Shown piece after piece: positions 1-8,332 of a stretch of 40,199 nucleotides of DNA. The position numbers were made by a program, and so were the translations under genes. Position 1 is the first letter of the stretch. The number at the start of each line of letters is the position of its first letter. The notes below the pieces were generated by a model. The model worked only from the letters and a program-made list of their open reading frames with translations, did not search any database and was not told the DNA's origin. Origin of the DNA: Flammeovirgaceae bacterium UBA2371 (GTDB lineage Bacteria; Bacteroidota; Bacteroidia; Cytophagales; Cyclobacteriaceae); assembly GCA_002345965.1 (NCBI GenBank), contig DDTF01000057.1:25996-66194 (forward strand), read 5' to 3'.

Positions 1-1308
1 GGAACACAGGCAGGTATCTCCTACCTGAATTTCAGCAGAGACCTGATTTTTAACCAAACCACTCAGCTTATCCCCGGACAAACCAACCTGACGCAAGGTG
101 GTACACAGTCCATCACACAACGCAAAGAGAATGAAGAAGAGTTTGGTATGATCTTGCAGGAAGAGGTGAACTACGATGACAAAATCATCGGTACACTGGG
201 TGTTCGTATGGATAAATCCAGCCTGAATGGCGATCCTAACAAATACTTCCCCTTCTTGAAAAGTTCATTGGCTGTAAACATCGCCAACTTCGACTTCTGG
301 ACTGTGGATCAGGTCAATCAATTGAAATTAAGGGTTGCCTATGGAGAGACCGGTTCTAGCGCAAGATTTGGATCGTTGTATACAGTTTTAGATCAAACCA
401 ACATTGAAGGCAAAGGCGGTGTGATCATCAACCCCAACCAGGGAACCCCAACACTTGAACCTGAAACATCCAAAGAGTTGGAGTTCGGTGTGGACTTTGG
501 TCTTTTTAACAGAGTTGGTGTAGAAGTATCGTTCTACAACAGAAAAGTAAACAACCTGTTGTTCGATCGCAGCTTACCCTCTTCTTCTGGATTTACTACT
601 GAAGTAATCAACCAGGCAGATTTGGAAAATACAGGAGTAGAAGTTGGTATCAATGCACAGGTAATCAATACCTCTCGCATCAAATGGTCTACCGGTGTTA
701 ATTTCTGGACTACCAAATCAACATTAACCCGCTTGGGAGTTCCTCCTTTCCCAGTTCCCAACAACGGATTTGGTCTAGGGTTAGGAACGTTCTATTTGAG
801 ACAAGGAGATCCTGTAACTGCCATCGTGCAGAATGTGGCTGGTGTGCCTACCATTGTTGGAGATACACAACCTGACTTTCAGGTTGGATTTCCCAACACT
901 GTTACTTTCCTCAACAATTTTGATTTCTCATTCCTGCTGCATCTTAAGAAAGGTGGTGAAAACCTGAACCTCACCAAACTTTTGACGGATGACGGAGGAA
1001 CTTCACCAGAGATTGATGAGCGTGGCGCTCAATACGCAGATACTTGGGTGCAGCCTGCAGGCTATCTTAGATTAAGAGAGATAGCATTGTACTACAACCT
1101 GCCAAGCAAGAATATGGGCAGCCTGGGTAATGTATTTGAAAGTATCAAGATTGGCGTTTCTGGAAGAAACTTGTGGACAAAAACTGATTACGCAGGATAC
1201 GATCCTGAAGTTTCAACAAATGGAAGCGGTGTGATATCCAGCGGATTGGATGTAACTCCTTACCCCAGCACCAAGCAGGTTTTCTTCCATTTAAATCTTA
1301 ACTTTTAA
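1..1308 (+). CDS. SusC/RagA-like TonB-dependent receptor, C-terminal part (5' end outside window)
   Basis: The reading frame is open from base 1, so the gene begins outside the window; 435 codons of the C-terminal half are present. The product is an outer-membrane beta-barrel that imports oligomeric nutrients with energy from TonB. The visible part shows alternating amphipathic strands, the receptor segment around LEPETSKELEFGVDFGLF, which is very typical of SusC barrels, and a C-terminal strand ending in aromatic F-x-L-N-L-N-F, the usual sorting end for Bacteroidota outer-membrane proteins. The SusD partner starts 11 nt after the stop, so the two are certainly co-transcribed. The substrate cannot be told, because no glycoside hydrolase or peptidase lies next to the pair inside the window. 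The family call is secure; the N-terminal plug and carboxypeptidase-like domain are not visible. Confidence 0.95.
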   Translation, partial: GTQAGISYLNFSRDLIFNQTTQLIPGQTNLTQGGTQSITQRKENEEEFGMILQEEVNYDDKIIGTLGVRMDKSSLNGDPNKYFPFLKSSLAVNIANFDFWTVDQVNQLKLRVAYGETGSSARFGSLYTVLDQTNIEGKGGVIINPNQGTPTLEPETSKELEFGVDFGLFNRVGVEVSFYNRKVNNLLFDRSLPSSSGFTTEVINQADLENTGVEVGINAQVINTSRIKWSTGVNFWTTKSTLTRLGVPPFPVPNNGFGLGLGTFYLRQGDPVTAIVQNVAGVPTIVGDTQPDFQVGFPNTVTFLNNFDFSFLLHLKKGGENLNLTKLLTDDGGTSPEIDERGAQYADTWVQPAGYLRLREIALYYNLPSKNMGSLGNVFESIKIGVSGRNLWTKTDYAGYDPEVSTNGSGVISSGLDVTPYPSTKQVFFHLNLNF

Positions 1309-1319
1309 TAGTAACTATT

Positions 1320-2651
1320 ATGAGAATCTTAAATAAAATAAAAATATTCATCTTCAGCGTACTGATTATGGTAAGCTGTACGATCGATGAGCAGGTGAAC
1401 CCGAACAACCCAGCTCTGGAAAATATATTAGAGGGTGCAACACGAACCGACCTTAACAACCTTGTTGTAGGAGGTTTGGCCAACATGCGCTCCAGCTATA
1501 GCAATTATGTGACCGCTTTTGGTTCGATTGCAAGAGAATTCTATTTGTTTGATGCTGATCCACGCAATACCACAGATCTTCTAGGTACTACCGGTGGATT
1601 GGACAACAACTCGTTTTATACTACTGCCTCATGGAATGACAGGTATCAGACGATTAAGAACATGAATATCATTCTTGATGCGCTCCCTAAAGCTGACCCA
1701 AGTGTGAGTGCTGCCCAAAAACAAGGTTACAGTGCGTTCGCTAAAACACTAAAGGCGCACCAGTTACTTTTGTTAATCAATGCCCAAAACAACAATGGAA
1801 TCCGTGTGGATGTAGCCAATCCAAAGAACCTCGGTCCGATTGTTGACAAGGCAACAGCTTTCAACACGATTGCAACTTTGCTCAACGAAGCATTTACGGA
1901 ATTGACCGGTGCTGAATTTGCATTCTCACTTACTTCCGGTTTTACCAATTTTGATACTCCTGCAACATTTGGAAAATTCAACCGTGCACTTGCTGCCCGC
2001 GTTGCACTTTACAGAGGATTGCATGCAGATGCATTAACCTTCTTAAACGCCTCTTTCTTTGATCTCAATGGTGACCTTACCGTTGGCCCTAAGATGGTGT
2101 ACAGCACTGCAGGTCCGGATGTTCTCAATGATTTATTCAAAACACCTCAGCAAAGTGGTAATCAAATTGTTGTGAACAATTCCTTTATTGCTGATGCAGA
2201 AGCAGGTGATCAGCGTGTGGCCAACAAGACTGCCTTGCGCGATAGCCCTACTGCAAAGAGCGGTGTAAACGGAACGCATGAGACAAGGCTCTATGCAAGC
2301 AGCACCTCTCCCATTGATATCATTCGCAATGAAGAGTTGATTTTGATTTACGCTGAAGCTAAAATCGAAACCAATCAGTTGGCAGATGCCATCACTGCGC
2401 TGGATATCATCCGCACTAAGTCAGGTGGTTTGCCCACTTTGGCAGTAGCAAAACCCACTGTAGACGATCAGGCGGAATTGCGTGATGAAATGCTGCACCA
2501 AAGAAGGTATTCTTTCTGGTGTGAAGGACAACGTGCCATCGACTTAAGAAGATACAACAGGTTAAACTCAACCTATGTAACCATTGATCCGATAGCAGGT
2601 GAGACTCAGATCATATTCACTGAGTTCCCGGTACCGGCAACTGAAAACTAA
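1320..2651 (+). CDS. SusD/RagB-like nutrient-binding outer-membrane lipoprotein
   Basis: 443 residues. The N-terminus is a lipoprotein signal with a lipobox ending at Cys20 (LIMVSC). SusD proteins sit as lids on SusC barrels and capture the ligand at the cell surface. The body is rich in helices and TPR-like pairs. Near the C-terminus lies the family signature HQRRYSFWCEGQRAIDLRRY, the equivalent of the conserved ERRxxFxxEGxRxxDLRR of SusD proteins. It follows the SusC gene after 11 nt and is followed by a strong terminator, so the pair is the end of an operon. The protein is somewhat short for the family (commonly about 450-600 residues), which fits the compact SusD group often paired with peptide- or unknown-substrate SusC proteins. 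The substrate is unknown. Confidence 0.93.
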   Translation: MRILNKIKIFIFSVLIMVSCTIDEQVNPNNPALENILEGATRTDLNNLVVGGLANMRSSYSNYVTAFGSIAREFYLFDADPRNTTDLLGTTGGLDNNSFYTTASWNDRYQTIKNMNIILDALPKADPSVSAAQKQGYSAFAKTLKAHQLLLLINAQNNNGIRVDVANPKNLGPIVDKATAFNTIATLLNEAFTELTGAEFAFSLTSGFTNFDTPATFGKFNRALAARVALYRGLHADALTFLNASFFDLNGDLTVGPKMVYSTAGPDVLNDLFKTPQQSGNQIVVNNSFIADAEAGDQRVANKTALRDSPTAKSGVNGTHETRLYASSTSPIDIIRNEELILIYAEAKIETNQLADAITALDIIRTKSGGLPTLAVAKPTVDDQAELRDEMLHQRRYSFWCEGQRAIDLRRYNRLNSTYVTIDPIAGETQIIFTEFPVPATEN

Positions 2652-2654
2652 ATT

Positions 2655-2679
2655 AAAAAGGGGCTTCGGCCCCTTTTTT
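2655..2679. terminator. Intrinsic terminator, probably bidirectional
   Basis: A perfect 10-bp stem AAAAAGGGGC / GCCCCTTTTT closes a TTCG tetraloop, followed by T on the plus strand. The minus strand also ends in a T tract. It lies between the convergent SusD (stop at 2651) and TPR (stop at 2693) genes and can serve both. Confidence 0.93.
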
Positions 2680-2692
2680 CTTTGTATTAAAA

Positions 2693-3712
2693 TCATTTAC
2701 ACCTCTTGATCAGATCCGCTGTAAGCATGGCATCCCCTGCTGCCTCCGATTCTTCAAACTGCTTGCAGGCAAGACTTTGTTTTCCTGTTTTCATATAAGC
2801 CATACCCATATAGAAATGAATTTTGTCTATGAATGAGTCCATGGACAAAGCCTGAGTAAGTAAACGCTCTGCATTTCCATAGTCTTCCTTCATGAGATAA
2901 TAAATACCTTTGTTGCGATAGGCCCACCCATTTTCAGGGTCAGCACTAAGGCTATTGTTGATGTCCTGCTCTGCTTTATCCAATTCGTTTTTAATAAGAT
3001 AAATATAACCGCGGTTATTCAAAAAATAGGGTTCAGCCGGAGCCAGTTCAAGGGCCCGGTTTACTTGCAGCATCGCCTCTTCCATTTGATTTTGTTCGAT
3101 GGCAATCATTGCCAGCGTGTTGTAAATGTTAGGTTCATCTGCATTGAGTTGAATCGATTGGTTCAAGTCCTGCTTTGCCCCTTCAAAATCCTTGAGATAA
3201 AACTTTACAGTAGCGAGGTTTACCAAATATTCTACATTATTGGCATCCAGTTGATAGGCCTTTTCAAAAGCAGCTTTGGCCAGATCAAAATTCCTGAGCT
3301 TGGTATGGACTAATCCCCTGATAAAACTGGTAACAGCGGTATCCTTCTTGGCGGTTTCTATTCGGTCCAGATCCTTCAGCGCACTGAAATACTCTTTTAG
3401 CTCATAAAGAGTATTCGCACGATTGTAGTAGGCTGGCAGGTAATCCGGGTCGCAATCAATGGCTTGTGAATAGCTGTTTAAAGCCTGCTCCAACTTGTCT
3501 TGCTTGTAATAAGCGGTTCCAAGGTTGTTAAGTCCTTCTGTAAAACAGGGTTCCATATTAATGGCTTCCTTATAATACGAAATGCCCTGCTCAAAATTCT
3601 TGTTATTAATTTCGTTGTTGCCTTTGATTAGAAACTTCTGAAGCTTGCTTTCACGCCCTTCAGCGCATCCCAACAGGCCGACCAATGCAATAAAATAGAC
3701 TTTTTTCATCAT
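2693..3712 (-). CDS. TPR-repeat lipoprotein
   Basis: 339 residues. The signal MMKKVYFIALVGLLGC gives a lipobox Cys at position 16, so it is a membrane-anchored lipoprotein. The rest is a continuous array of about eight tetratricopeptide repeats, seen as recurring patterns such as GLNNLGTAYYKQDKLEQALNSYSQAID and AYYNRANTLYELKEYFSAL. TPR arrays are protein-interaction scaffolds; no enzymatic domain is present and the partner is unknown. It is monocistronic: the neighbouring gene is convergent with a shared terminator, and the his operon is divergent. A -7-like box lies 5 nt before the first ATG (two adjacent ATGs are possible starts). The function remains general. Confidence 0.88.
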   Translation of the reverse strand: MMKKVYFIALVGLLGCAEGRESKLQKFLIKGNNEINNKNFEQGISYYKEAINMEPCFTEGLNNLGTAYYKQDKLEQALNSYSQAIDCDPDYLPAYYNRANTLYELKEYFSALKDLDRIETAKKDTAVTSFIRGLVHTKLRNFDLAKAAFEKAYQLDANNVEYLVNLATVKFYLKDFEGAKQDLNQSIQLNADEPNIYNTLAMIAIEQNQMEEAMLQVNRALELAPAEPYFLNNRGYIYLIKNELDKAEQDINNSLSADPENGWAYRNKGIYYLMKEDYGNAERLLTQALSMDSFIDKIHFYMGMAYMKTGKQSLACKQFEESEAAGDAMLTADLIKRCK

Positions 3713-3717
3713 CTCAA

Positions 3718-3725
3718 TAAACCTA
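3718..3725 (-). promoter_or_regulatory. Candidate -7 box for the TPR lipoprotein gene
   Basis: TAGGTTTA on the minus strand resembles the Bacteroidota -7 element TAnnTTTG, with one mismatch at the last base. It ends 5 nt before the ATG at 3712, so the transcript would start at or almost at the start codon. No clear -33 TTTG is seen at the usual distance. Confidence 0.35.
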
Positions 3726-3836
3726 TTACAAATTCAATTGTTCTAATAATTGTGATTCACATTAGCACCATTGCGTTAATAGTGAAAATGTACCGTTTAA
3801 TGAATTCATACGGATATGACCAGCAATTTATTACAT

Positions 3837-3844
3837 TAAATTTT
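3837..3844 (+). promoter_or_regulatory. Candidate -7 box for the his leader transcript
   Basis: TAAATTTT, followed by G, is close to TAnnTTTG and lies 44 nt before the leader-peptide ATG, a suitable place for a promoter that transcribes the whole leader. The -33 element is not convincing (no TTTG 19-20 nt upstream), so the promoter position is tentative. I see no other clear signal in 3726-3888. Confidence 0.35.
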
Positions 3845-3888
3845 GAGAATTGGCATCTTATTCATTTCTTGCACCCGATTTCAAACGA

Positions 3889-3963
3889 ATGACACAAAAT
3901 CTAAACATCCACGGCCATCACCATCATATTTCACTTATATGGAGTGGTCGGTCTATGTTTTGA
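3889..3963 (+). CDS. hisL: his operon leader peptide (His-rich, attenuation)
   Basis: A 24-codon ORF (ATG 3889, TGA 3961) encodes MTQNLNIHGHHHHISLIWSG followed by RSMF. Five of seven consecutive codons are His (3910-3912 and 3916-3927), far above chance, and the ORF sits 79 nt upstream of hisG on the same strand with an intrinsic terminator in between. In known his leaders the ribosome translating such a peptide senses charged His-tRNA: it stalls at the His codons when histidine is scarce. Here the His codons 3910-3918 overlap an RNA segment able to pair with 3944-3950. The peptide itself is expected to have no function beyond its own translation. It is too short for routine gene calling. The assignment rests on composition, position and the hairpins; the mechanism is inferred. 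Confidence 0.88.
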   Translation: MTQNLNIHGHHHHISLIWSGRSMF

Positions 3964-4002
3964 TTAATTATAAATAAGAATTTATCAAAAGGCTTGCCAC
4001 TC
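3912..4002 (+). promoter_or_regulatory. Alternative RNA pairings of the his attenuator (1:2 and antiterminator 2:3)
   Basis: Segment 1 (3912-3918, CGGCCAT, inside the His codons) can pair with segment 2 (3944-3950, GTGGTCG) over 7 bp with two G-U pairs. The overlapping segment 3942-3948 (GAGTGGT) can instead pair with 3996-4002 (GCCACTC) over 7 bp, six of them Watson-Crick. Bases 3996-4002 are the last three bases of the 5' terminator arm plus its whole loop, so the 2:3 pairing excludes the terminator. A ribosome stalled on the first His codons would mask segment 1 and free segment 2; one that reaches the stop at 3961 would cover segment 2. Pairings were found by eye; no folding energies were computed. 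Confidence 0.7.
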
Positions 4003-4020
4003 GGTAGGCCTTTTTTGTTT
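3987..4020 (+). terminator. his attenuator terminator
   Basis: A 12-bp stem, AAAAGGCTTGCC (3987-3998) with GGTAGGCCTTTT (4003-4014), has two G-U pairs and an ACTC tetraloop. A run TTTTTTGTTTT begins at 4011. It lies after the leader-peptide stop and 22 nt before the hisG start, with no other gene to terminate, so it must act inside the his transcript. Confidence 0.9.
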
Positions 4021-4042
4021 TACTCCCATATCAAAAAAATTA

Positions 4043-4903
4043 ATGAAAACTAACTTACGAATTGCCATTCAAAAATCAGGAAGACTGCAGGAAGGTTCCA
4101 TGGCATTGCTCAAAGAAAGCGGACTTTCCATCAGTAATGGTCGTGGCCAGCTTAAAACCCAGGTACGCAATTTCCCGGTAGAAATTCTTTTCCTGAGAGA
4201 CGATGATATACCTCAATACATTGAGGACCAGGTGGCTGATGTGGGCATCGTTGGTGAAAATGTATTTATTGAAAAGAATAAGCAAAACACATTAGTAAAG
4301 AAGCTGGATTTTGCGAAATGCAGGCTTTCACTGGCCGTTTCCAAATCCGAAAACTACACTGGAATATCATGGCTCGAGGGCAAAAACATTGCGACCTCCT
4401 ACCCCACCATCGTTAGCCAATACCTAAAGGCCAACAACATTAAGGCTGGAATTCATGAAATCAGCGGGTCGGTAGAAATCGCTCCGGGGATTGGTCTTGC
4501 AGATGCCATCTGTGATATCGTGAGCACGGGCAGCACATTGCTGATCAATGGGCTCAAGGAAGTTGAAGTGATCTTGCAATCAGAGGCCGTAATGATCGCA
4601 AGTCCCAATTTAAACAGCGACAAAAATGAAATTTTGGATCAGTTGCTTTTCAGGTTAGACGCGGTCAACTCCGCCAAAAACAACAAGTACATATTGCTGA
4701 ATTGCCCCGATGAGGCCATCGAAAAAATCACCTCTGTCATCCCAGGCATGAAAAGTCCAACGGTAATGCCACTCAGCAGAAAGGGCTGGTCATCATTGCA
4801 CTCAGTTGTTAATGAAAATGATTTCTGGAATAAAATAGATCAGCTCAAATCATTTGGTGCTGAAGGTATCCTGGTCATCCCTATTGAAAAAATGATACTG
4901 TAA
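4043..4903 (+). CDS. hisG: ATP phosphoribosyltransferase, long form
   Basis: 286 residues. It catalyses the first committed step of histidine synthesis: ATP + PRPP to phosphoribosyl-ATP. The start MKTNLRIAIQKSGRLQEGS and the PRPP-loop region GIGLADAICDIVSTGSTL (around residues 150-170) are characteristic. The length and the C-terminal domain from about residue 210 (SPTVMPLSRKGWSSLHSVV...) show the long, hexameric form with a regulatory domain that binds histidine, so no HisZ partner is needed and none is present. It is the first gene of the operon, 22 nt after the attenuator, and its TAA shares one base with the hisD ATG. Regulation should therefore be double: attenuation of the mRNA and feedback inhibition of the enzyme. 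Confidence 0.97.
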   Translation: MKTNLRIAIQKSGRLQEGSMALLKESGLSISNGRGQLKTQVRNFPVEILFLRDDDIPQYIEDQVADVGIVGENVFIEKNKQNTLVKKLDFAKCRLSLAVSKSENYTGISWLEGKNIATSYPTIVSQYLKANNIKAGIHEISGSVEIAPGIGLADAICDIVSTGSTLLINGLKEVEVILQSEAVMIASPNLNSDKNEILDQLLFRLDAVNSAKNNKYILLNCPDEAIEKITSVIPGMKSPTVMPLSRKGWSSLHSVVNENDFWNKIDQLKSFGAEGILVIPIEKMIL

Positions 4904-6183
4904 TGAAAAGAGTAGCAAACCCAACTCGCTCCACCTGGCAGGAGCTTTGTCGCAGGCCGGCACTTGAACTGGAGTTCCTGGATGGAAGAGTAAAAAATAT
5001 AATCAACCGGGTCAAGGTTTCCGGTGACGAGGCGCTGCATGAGCTTTCAATACAAATTGATAAGGTATCGTTGAATACCTTTGAGGTATCGACAGAAGAA
5101 TTTAATGTAGCCGAAAGCAATGTGTCTGCCTCTTTGCGCCAAGCCATAAGAATTGCTGCTGACAACATCAAACAATTTCACAAGGCACAGCAACAAGAAA
5201 CACTCTTTGTGGAAACCATGCCAGGTGTGCAATGCTGGCGAAAGGCAGTGCCGATTGAAAAAGTTGGGATTTACGTTCCGGGAGGAACCGCACCTCTGTT
5301 TTCAACACTTTTGATGCTCGGCATTCCTGCTCAACTTGCGGGCTGCAAGGAAATCATTCTTTGCACTCCTCCAAAACCTGACGGATCTGTTAATCCAGCG
5401 ATTTTATTCGCAGCAAAAGAAATTGGTATTGAAAAAGTATTCAAAGTGGGTGGCGCACAGGCTATTGCAGCCATGGCCTATGGAACTGCTTCTATTCCCT
5501 CTGTTTATAAAATCTTTGGCCCGGGCAACCAATATGTTACCAAAGCCAAGCAATTGGTAAGTACAGAGGGGATTGCCATAGACATGCCTGCAGGTCCATC
5601 TGAAGTGTTGGTGGTGGCCGATGCAACAGCTAACCCGGCATTCATTGCTGCTGACCTGTTGTCGCAAGCAGAACATGGACCCGATAGTCAGGTGGTATTG
5701 ATAGCAACCGATAAAAGCATCATTGATCAGGTGCTCATGGAAATTGATCAGCAACTAAAAACACTTCCGAGAAAAGAAATTGCTGAATTGTCGTTGCAAA
5801 ATAGCTTGTGTTTGGAAATGAATGACGAAGAAGACATAACAGCCTTCGTTAATGAATACGCTCCTGAACATCTGATTATCAATACAAAAAACTGTGATGA
5901 AATGGCTGAGCTGATTAGCAATTCCGGATCAGTTTTTCTGGGCCAGTTCACGCCTGAGTCCGTAGGGGATTATGCGTCAGGTACCAACCACACGCTGCCC
6001 ACCAACGGTTTTGCCAAGGCATTCAGTGGTGTTTCCTTAAGCAGTTTTCAAAAATTTATTACGTTTCAAAAACTCAGCAAAGAAGGATTGCATAAACTGG
6101 GGCCAGTGGTTGAAGAAATGGCAACAGCAGAGCAATTGATAGGACATAAACAGGCAGTAAGTATTAGATTGAACAAACAATGA
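4903..6183 (+). CDS. hisD: Histidinol dehydrogenase
   Basis: 426 residues. It performs the last two steps of the pathway, the NAD-dependent oxidation of histidinol to histidinal and histidine. Visible landmarks are VGIYVPGG (121-128), the KIFGPGNQYV segment (203-212), the zinc-site pair Gln255/His258 in SQAEHGPDS, and the catalytic pair Glu322-His323 in YAPEHLII. GTNHTLPT further on completes the fold. The length is normal for the family. It overlaps hisG by one base and hisC by four (ATGA), indicating translational coupling. Confidence 0.97.
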   Translation: MKRVANPTRSTWQELCRRPALELEFLDGRVKNIINRVKVSGDEALHELSIQIDKVSLNTFEVSTEEFNVAESNVSASLRQAIRIAADNIKQFHKAQQQETLFVETMPGVQCWRKAVPIEKVGIYVPGGTAPLFSTLLMLGIPAQLAGCKEIILCTPPKPDGSVNPAILFAAKEIGIEKVFKVGGAQAIAAMAYGTASIPSVYKIFGPGNQYVTKAKQLVSTEGIAIDMPAGPSEVLVVADATANPAFIAADLLSQAEHGPDSQVVLIATDKSIIDQVLMEIDQQLKTLPRKEIAELSLQNSLCLEMNDEEDITAFVNEYAPEHLIINTKNCDEMAELISNSGSVFLGQFTPESVGDYASGTNHTLPTNGFAKAFSGVSLSSFQKFITFQKLSKEGLHKLGPVVEEMATAEQLIGHKQAVSIRLNKQ

Positions 6184-7214
6184 AATTTGTACCTGAAAAT
6201 ATTGTGCGTAAAAGTCTGCTGAAAGTAAAGCCATACAGCACAGCCCGCGATGAATTCAAGGGTAATGCTTCCATTTTCCTCGATGCCAATGAAAACCCTT
6301 ATAACACCGATTTCAATCGTTATCCGGATCCAAGACAAAGCAAATTAAAAGAGGCCATAGCGCAACTTAAAAACGTGAGACCTCAACAGATTATAATAGG
6401 AAACGGCAGTGATGAAATTATCGACTTGTTGATAAGGGCCTTTTGTGAACCAGCAGTGGATAATATCATTGTACCCCAACCCACGTACGGAATGTACACT
6501 GTTTGTGCAGCTATTAATAATGTAGCTATCAGACAACCTCAGTTAAATGCTGACTTTGACCTGGATCTATCATCGATAGAAAAAAGTATAGATGTCAATA
6601 GCAAAATTATATTTCTTTGCAGTCCCAATAACCCTTCCGGCAATTTATTGGAAGAAGAAAAAGTAAACGCTTTGGTAAATTCATTTCCAGGACTGGTGGT
6701 AGTAGATGAAGCTTACATCGACTTCGCAAACACAAGTGGTTTTTTGAGTAAGTTAGACAACTTGCCCAATCTGATAATCCTGCAAACTTTTTCTAAGGCT
6801 TGGGGCCTAGCTGGTCTTCGGCTGGGTGTTGGTTATGCGTCAGAGGCAATCATTGATATTTTAAATAAAATCAAACCACCCTACAACATCAATACACTCT
6901 CTCAACAGTATGCACTTGCCGCATTAGAAAAAAATTATCAAAAAGAAGAAACCGTCAACTCCCTGATTCAGGAGAGGACAGAGATGGAAAAACAACTCCA
7001 AGAACTCAATATTGTACAACGCGTATTCCCTTCACAGGCCAATTTTCTTCTGGTAAGAATGGATGATGCTAAAGCACGCTACAATTATTTACTTTCCCAT
7101 GGAATCATAGTACGTGATCGATCTTCCGTTGTGCTCTGTGATAATTGCCTTCGGATAACAGTAGGAACACCAACAGAAAACAAAGCATTAATTCAAGCAC
7201 TAAAAAATATATGA
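6180..7214 (+). CDS. hisC: Histidinol-phosphate aminotransferase
   Basis: 344 residues, a class II fold-type I PLP enzyme. It transfers an amino group from glutamate to imidazole-acetol phosphate to give histidinol phosphate. It shows the substrate-arm motif LDANENP (34-40), IIGNGSDEIID (72-82), SPNNPSGN (148-155), DEAYIDF (176-182) and the PLP lysine Lys206 in TFSKAWGLAGLRLG. The start at ATG 6180 overlaps the hisD stop by 4 nt. Its own stop overlaps the hisB ATG by 4 nt. Length and motifs are complete. Confidence 0.97.
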   Translation: MKFVPENIVRKSLLKVKPYSTARDEFKGNASIFLDANENPYNTDFNRYPDPRQSKLKEAIAQLKNVRPQQIIIGNGSDEIIDLLIRAFCEPAVDNIIVPQPTYGMYTVCAAINNVAIRQPQLNADFDLDLSSIEKSIDVNSKIIFLCSPNNPSGNLLEEEKVNALVNSFPGLVVVDEAYIDFANTSGFLSKLDNLPNLIILQTFSKAWGLAGLRLGVGYASEAIIDILNKIKPPYNINTLSQQYALAALEKNYQKEETVNSLIQERTEMEKQLQELNIVQRVFPSQANFLLVRMDDAKARYNYLLSHGIIVRDRSSVVLCDNCLRITVGTPTENKALIQALKNI

Positions 7215-8308
7215 AGAAGGTATTGTTTATAGACAGAGATGGCACATTGATTATCGAACCTCCAGATCATCAAATTGACAGTTTGGAAAAGTTAGAGTTT
7301 GTGCCTGGCGCTATTACCTGGTTGAGACGAATTGCGGAACAAACCAATTATGAATTGGTGCTGGTTTCCAATCAGGATGGATTGGGCACTGACAGTTTCC
7401 CGGAGGCAACATTTTGGCCTGCGCATAACAAAATGCTGCAAACATTGGAGAATGAAAATGTAAAGTTTGTAAGAGAACACATCGATCCTTCATTTGAACA
7501 CGAAAACAAACCCACACGCAAGCCTGGAATAGGAATGCTTACCTCCTATTTTCACCCTGACTATGACTTGAAAAACTCCTATGTAATTGGAGACAGAATT
7601 ACAGACATGCAATTGGCTGTGAATCTTGGATGTAAAGGAATTTTACTAAGCGAATCGTTAACAACCGAATTGCCGAATTGCCGAAAAGTAGCTGCATGGG
7701 AAGGTGTTTTTGAATTGCTGGTAAAAGCACCGCGAATGGCGGAAATAAATCGCAAAACCAACGAAACAGAAATCAACATACAATTGAATCTGGATGGCAA
7801 CGGGCAGGCAACAGTAAAAACAGGCATAGGATTTTTTGATCACATGTTGGAACAGGTTGCCAAACACGGACAACTCGATCTGCACATTGATGCAAAAGGT
7901 GACCTGCATATTGATGAGCACCATTTGATTGAAGATACAGGGATCACCTTGGGAGAAGCATTCGCCAAGGCTTTGGGCGACAAGAGAGGACTGGCAAGGT
8001 ATGGATTCTGCTTGCCTATGGATGATTGCCTGGCACAGGTAGCACTGGACTTTGGTGGCAGACCGTGGCTGGAATGGGAGGTTGAATTCAAAAGAGAAAA
8101 AATAGGCGAAATGCCCACCGAAATGTTCTTCCATTTCTTTAAATCATTTTCTGATGCAGCCAGATGTAACCTCAACATAAAGTCAGAAGGTGAAAACGAG
8201 CATCACAAAGCTGAAGCCATATTCAAAGCATTTGCCAAAGCCCTATTAATGGCGAAGATAAGGGAGTTTGAAAGCGGAAAACTGCCTACCACAAAAGGAA
8301 AACTTTAA
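7211..8308 (+). CDS. hisB: Bifunctional histidinol-phosphatase / imidazoleglycerol-phosphate dehydratase
   Basis: 365 residues from ATG 7211; an upstream in-frame ATG at 7145 lies deep inside hisC and is rejected. Residues 1-165 form a HAD phosphatase with the nucleophile motif DRDGT (Asp8, Asp10) and GDRITDMQLA; it removes phosphate from histidinol phosphate. Residues 175-365 form the manganese-dependent IGP dehydratase with GFFDHMLEQVAKHG, DEHHLIEDTG and EHHKAEAIFKA. The cysteine cluster that binds zinc in the enterobacterial HisB phosphatase domain (C-P-H ... C-D-C-R-K-P) is replaced here by IDPSFEHENKPTRKP, so that zinc site is missing. It overlaps hisC by 4 nt; hisH follows after 24 nt. 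Confidence 0.96.
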   Translation: MKKVLFIDRDGTLIIEPPDHQIDSLEKLEFVPGAITWLRRIAEQTNYELVLVSNQDGLGTDSFPEATFWPAHNKMLQTLENENVKFVREHIDPSFEHENKPTRKPGIGMLTSYFHPDYDLKNSYVIGDRITDMQLAVNLGCKGILLSESLTTELPNCRKVAAWEGVFELLVKAPRMAEINRKTNETEINIQLNLDGNGQATVKTGIGFFDHMLEQVAKHGQLDLHIDAKGDLHIDEHHLIEDTGITLGEAFAKALGDKRGLARYGFCLPMDDCLAQVALDFGGRPWLEWEVEFKREKIGEMPTEMFFHFFKSFSDAARCNLNIKSEGENEHHKAEAIFKAFAKALLMAKIREFESGKLPTTKGKL

Positions 8309-8332
8309 TAGTTGAAAGCATAACTGACACCA

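Noticed and set aside
7658..8134. 158-codon minus-strand ORF opposite hisB
   Set aside because: It lies wholly inside the complete and motif-supported hisB frame and its translation shows no recognisable domain. It is a shadow frame.
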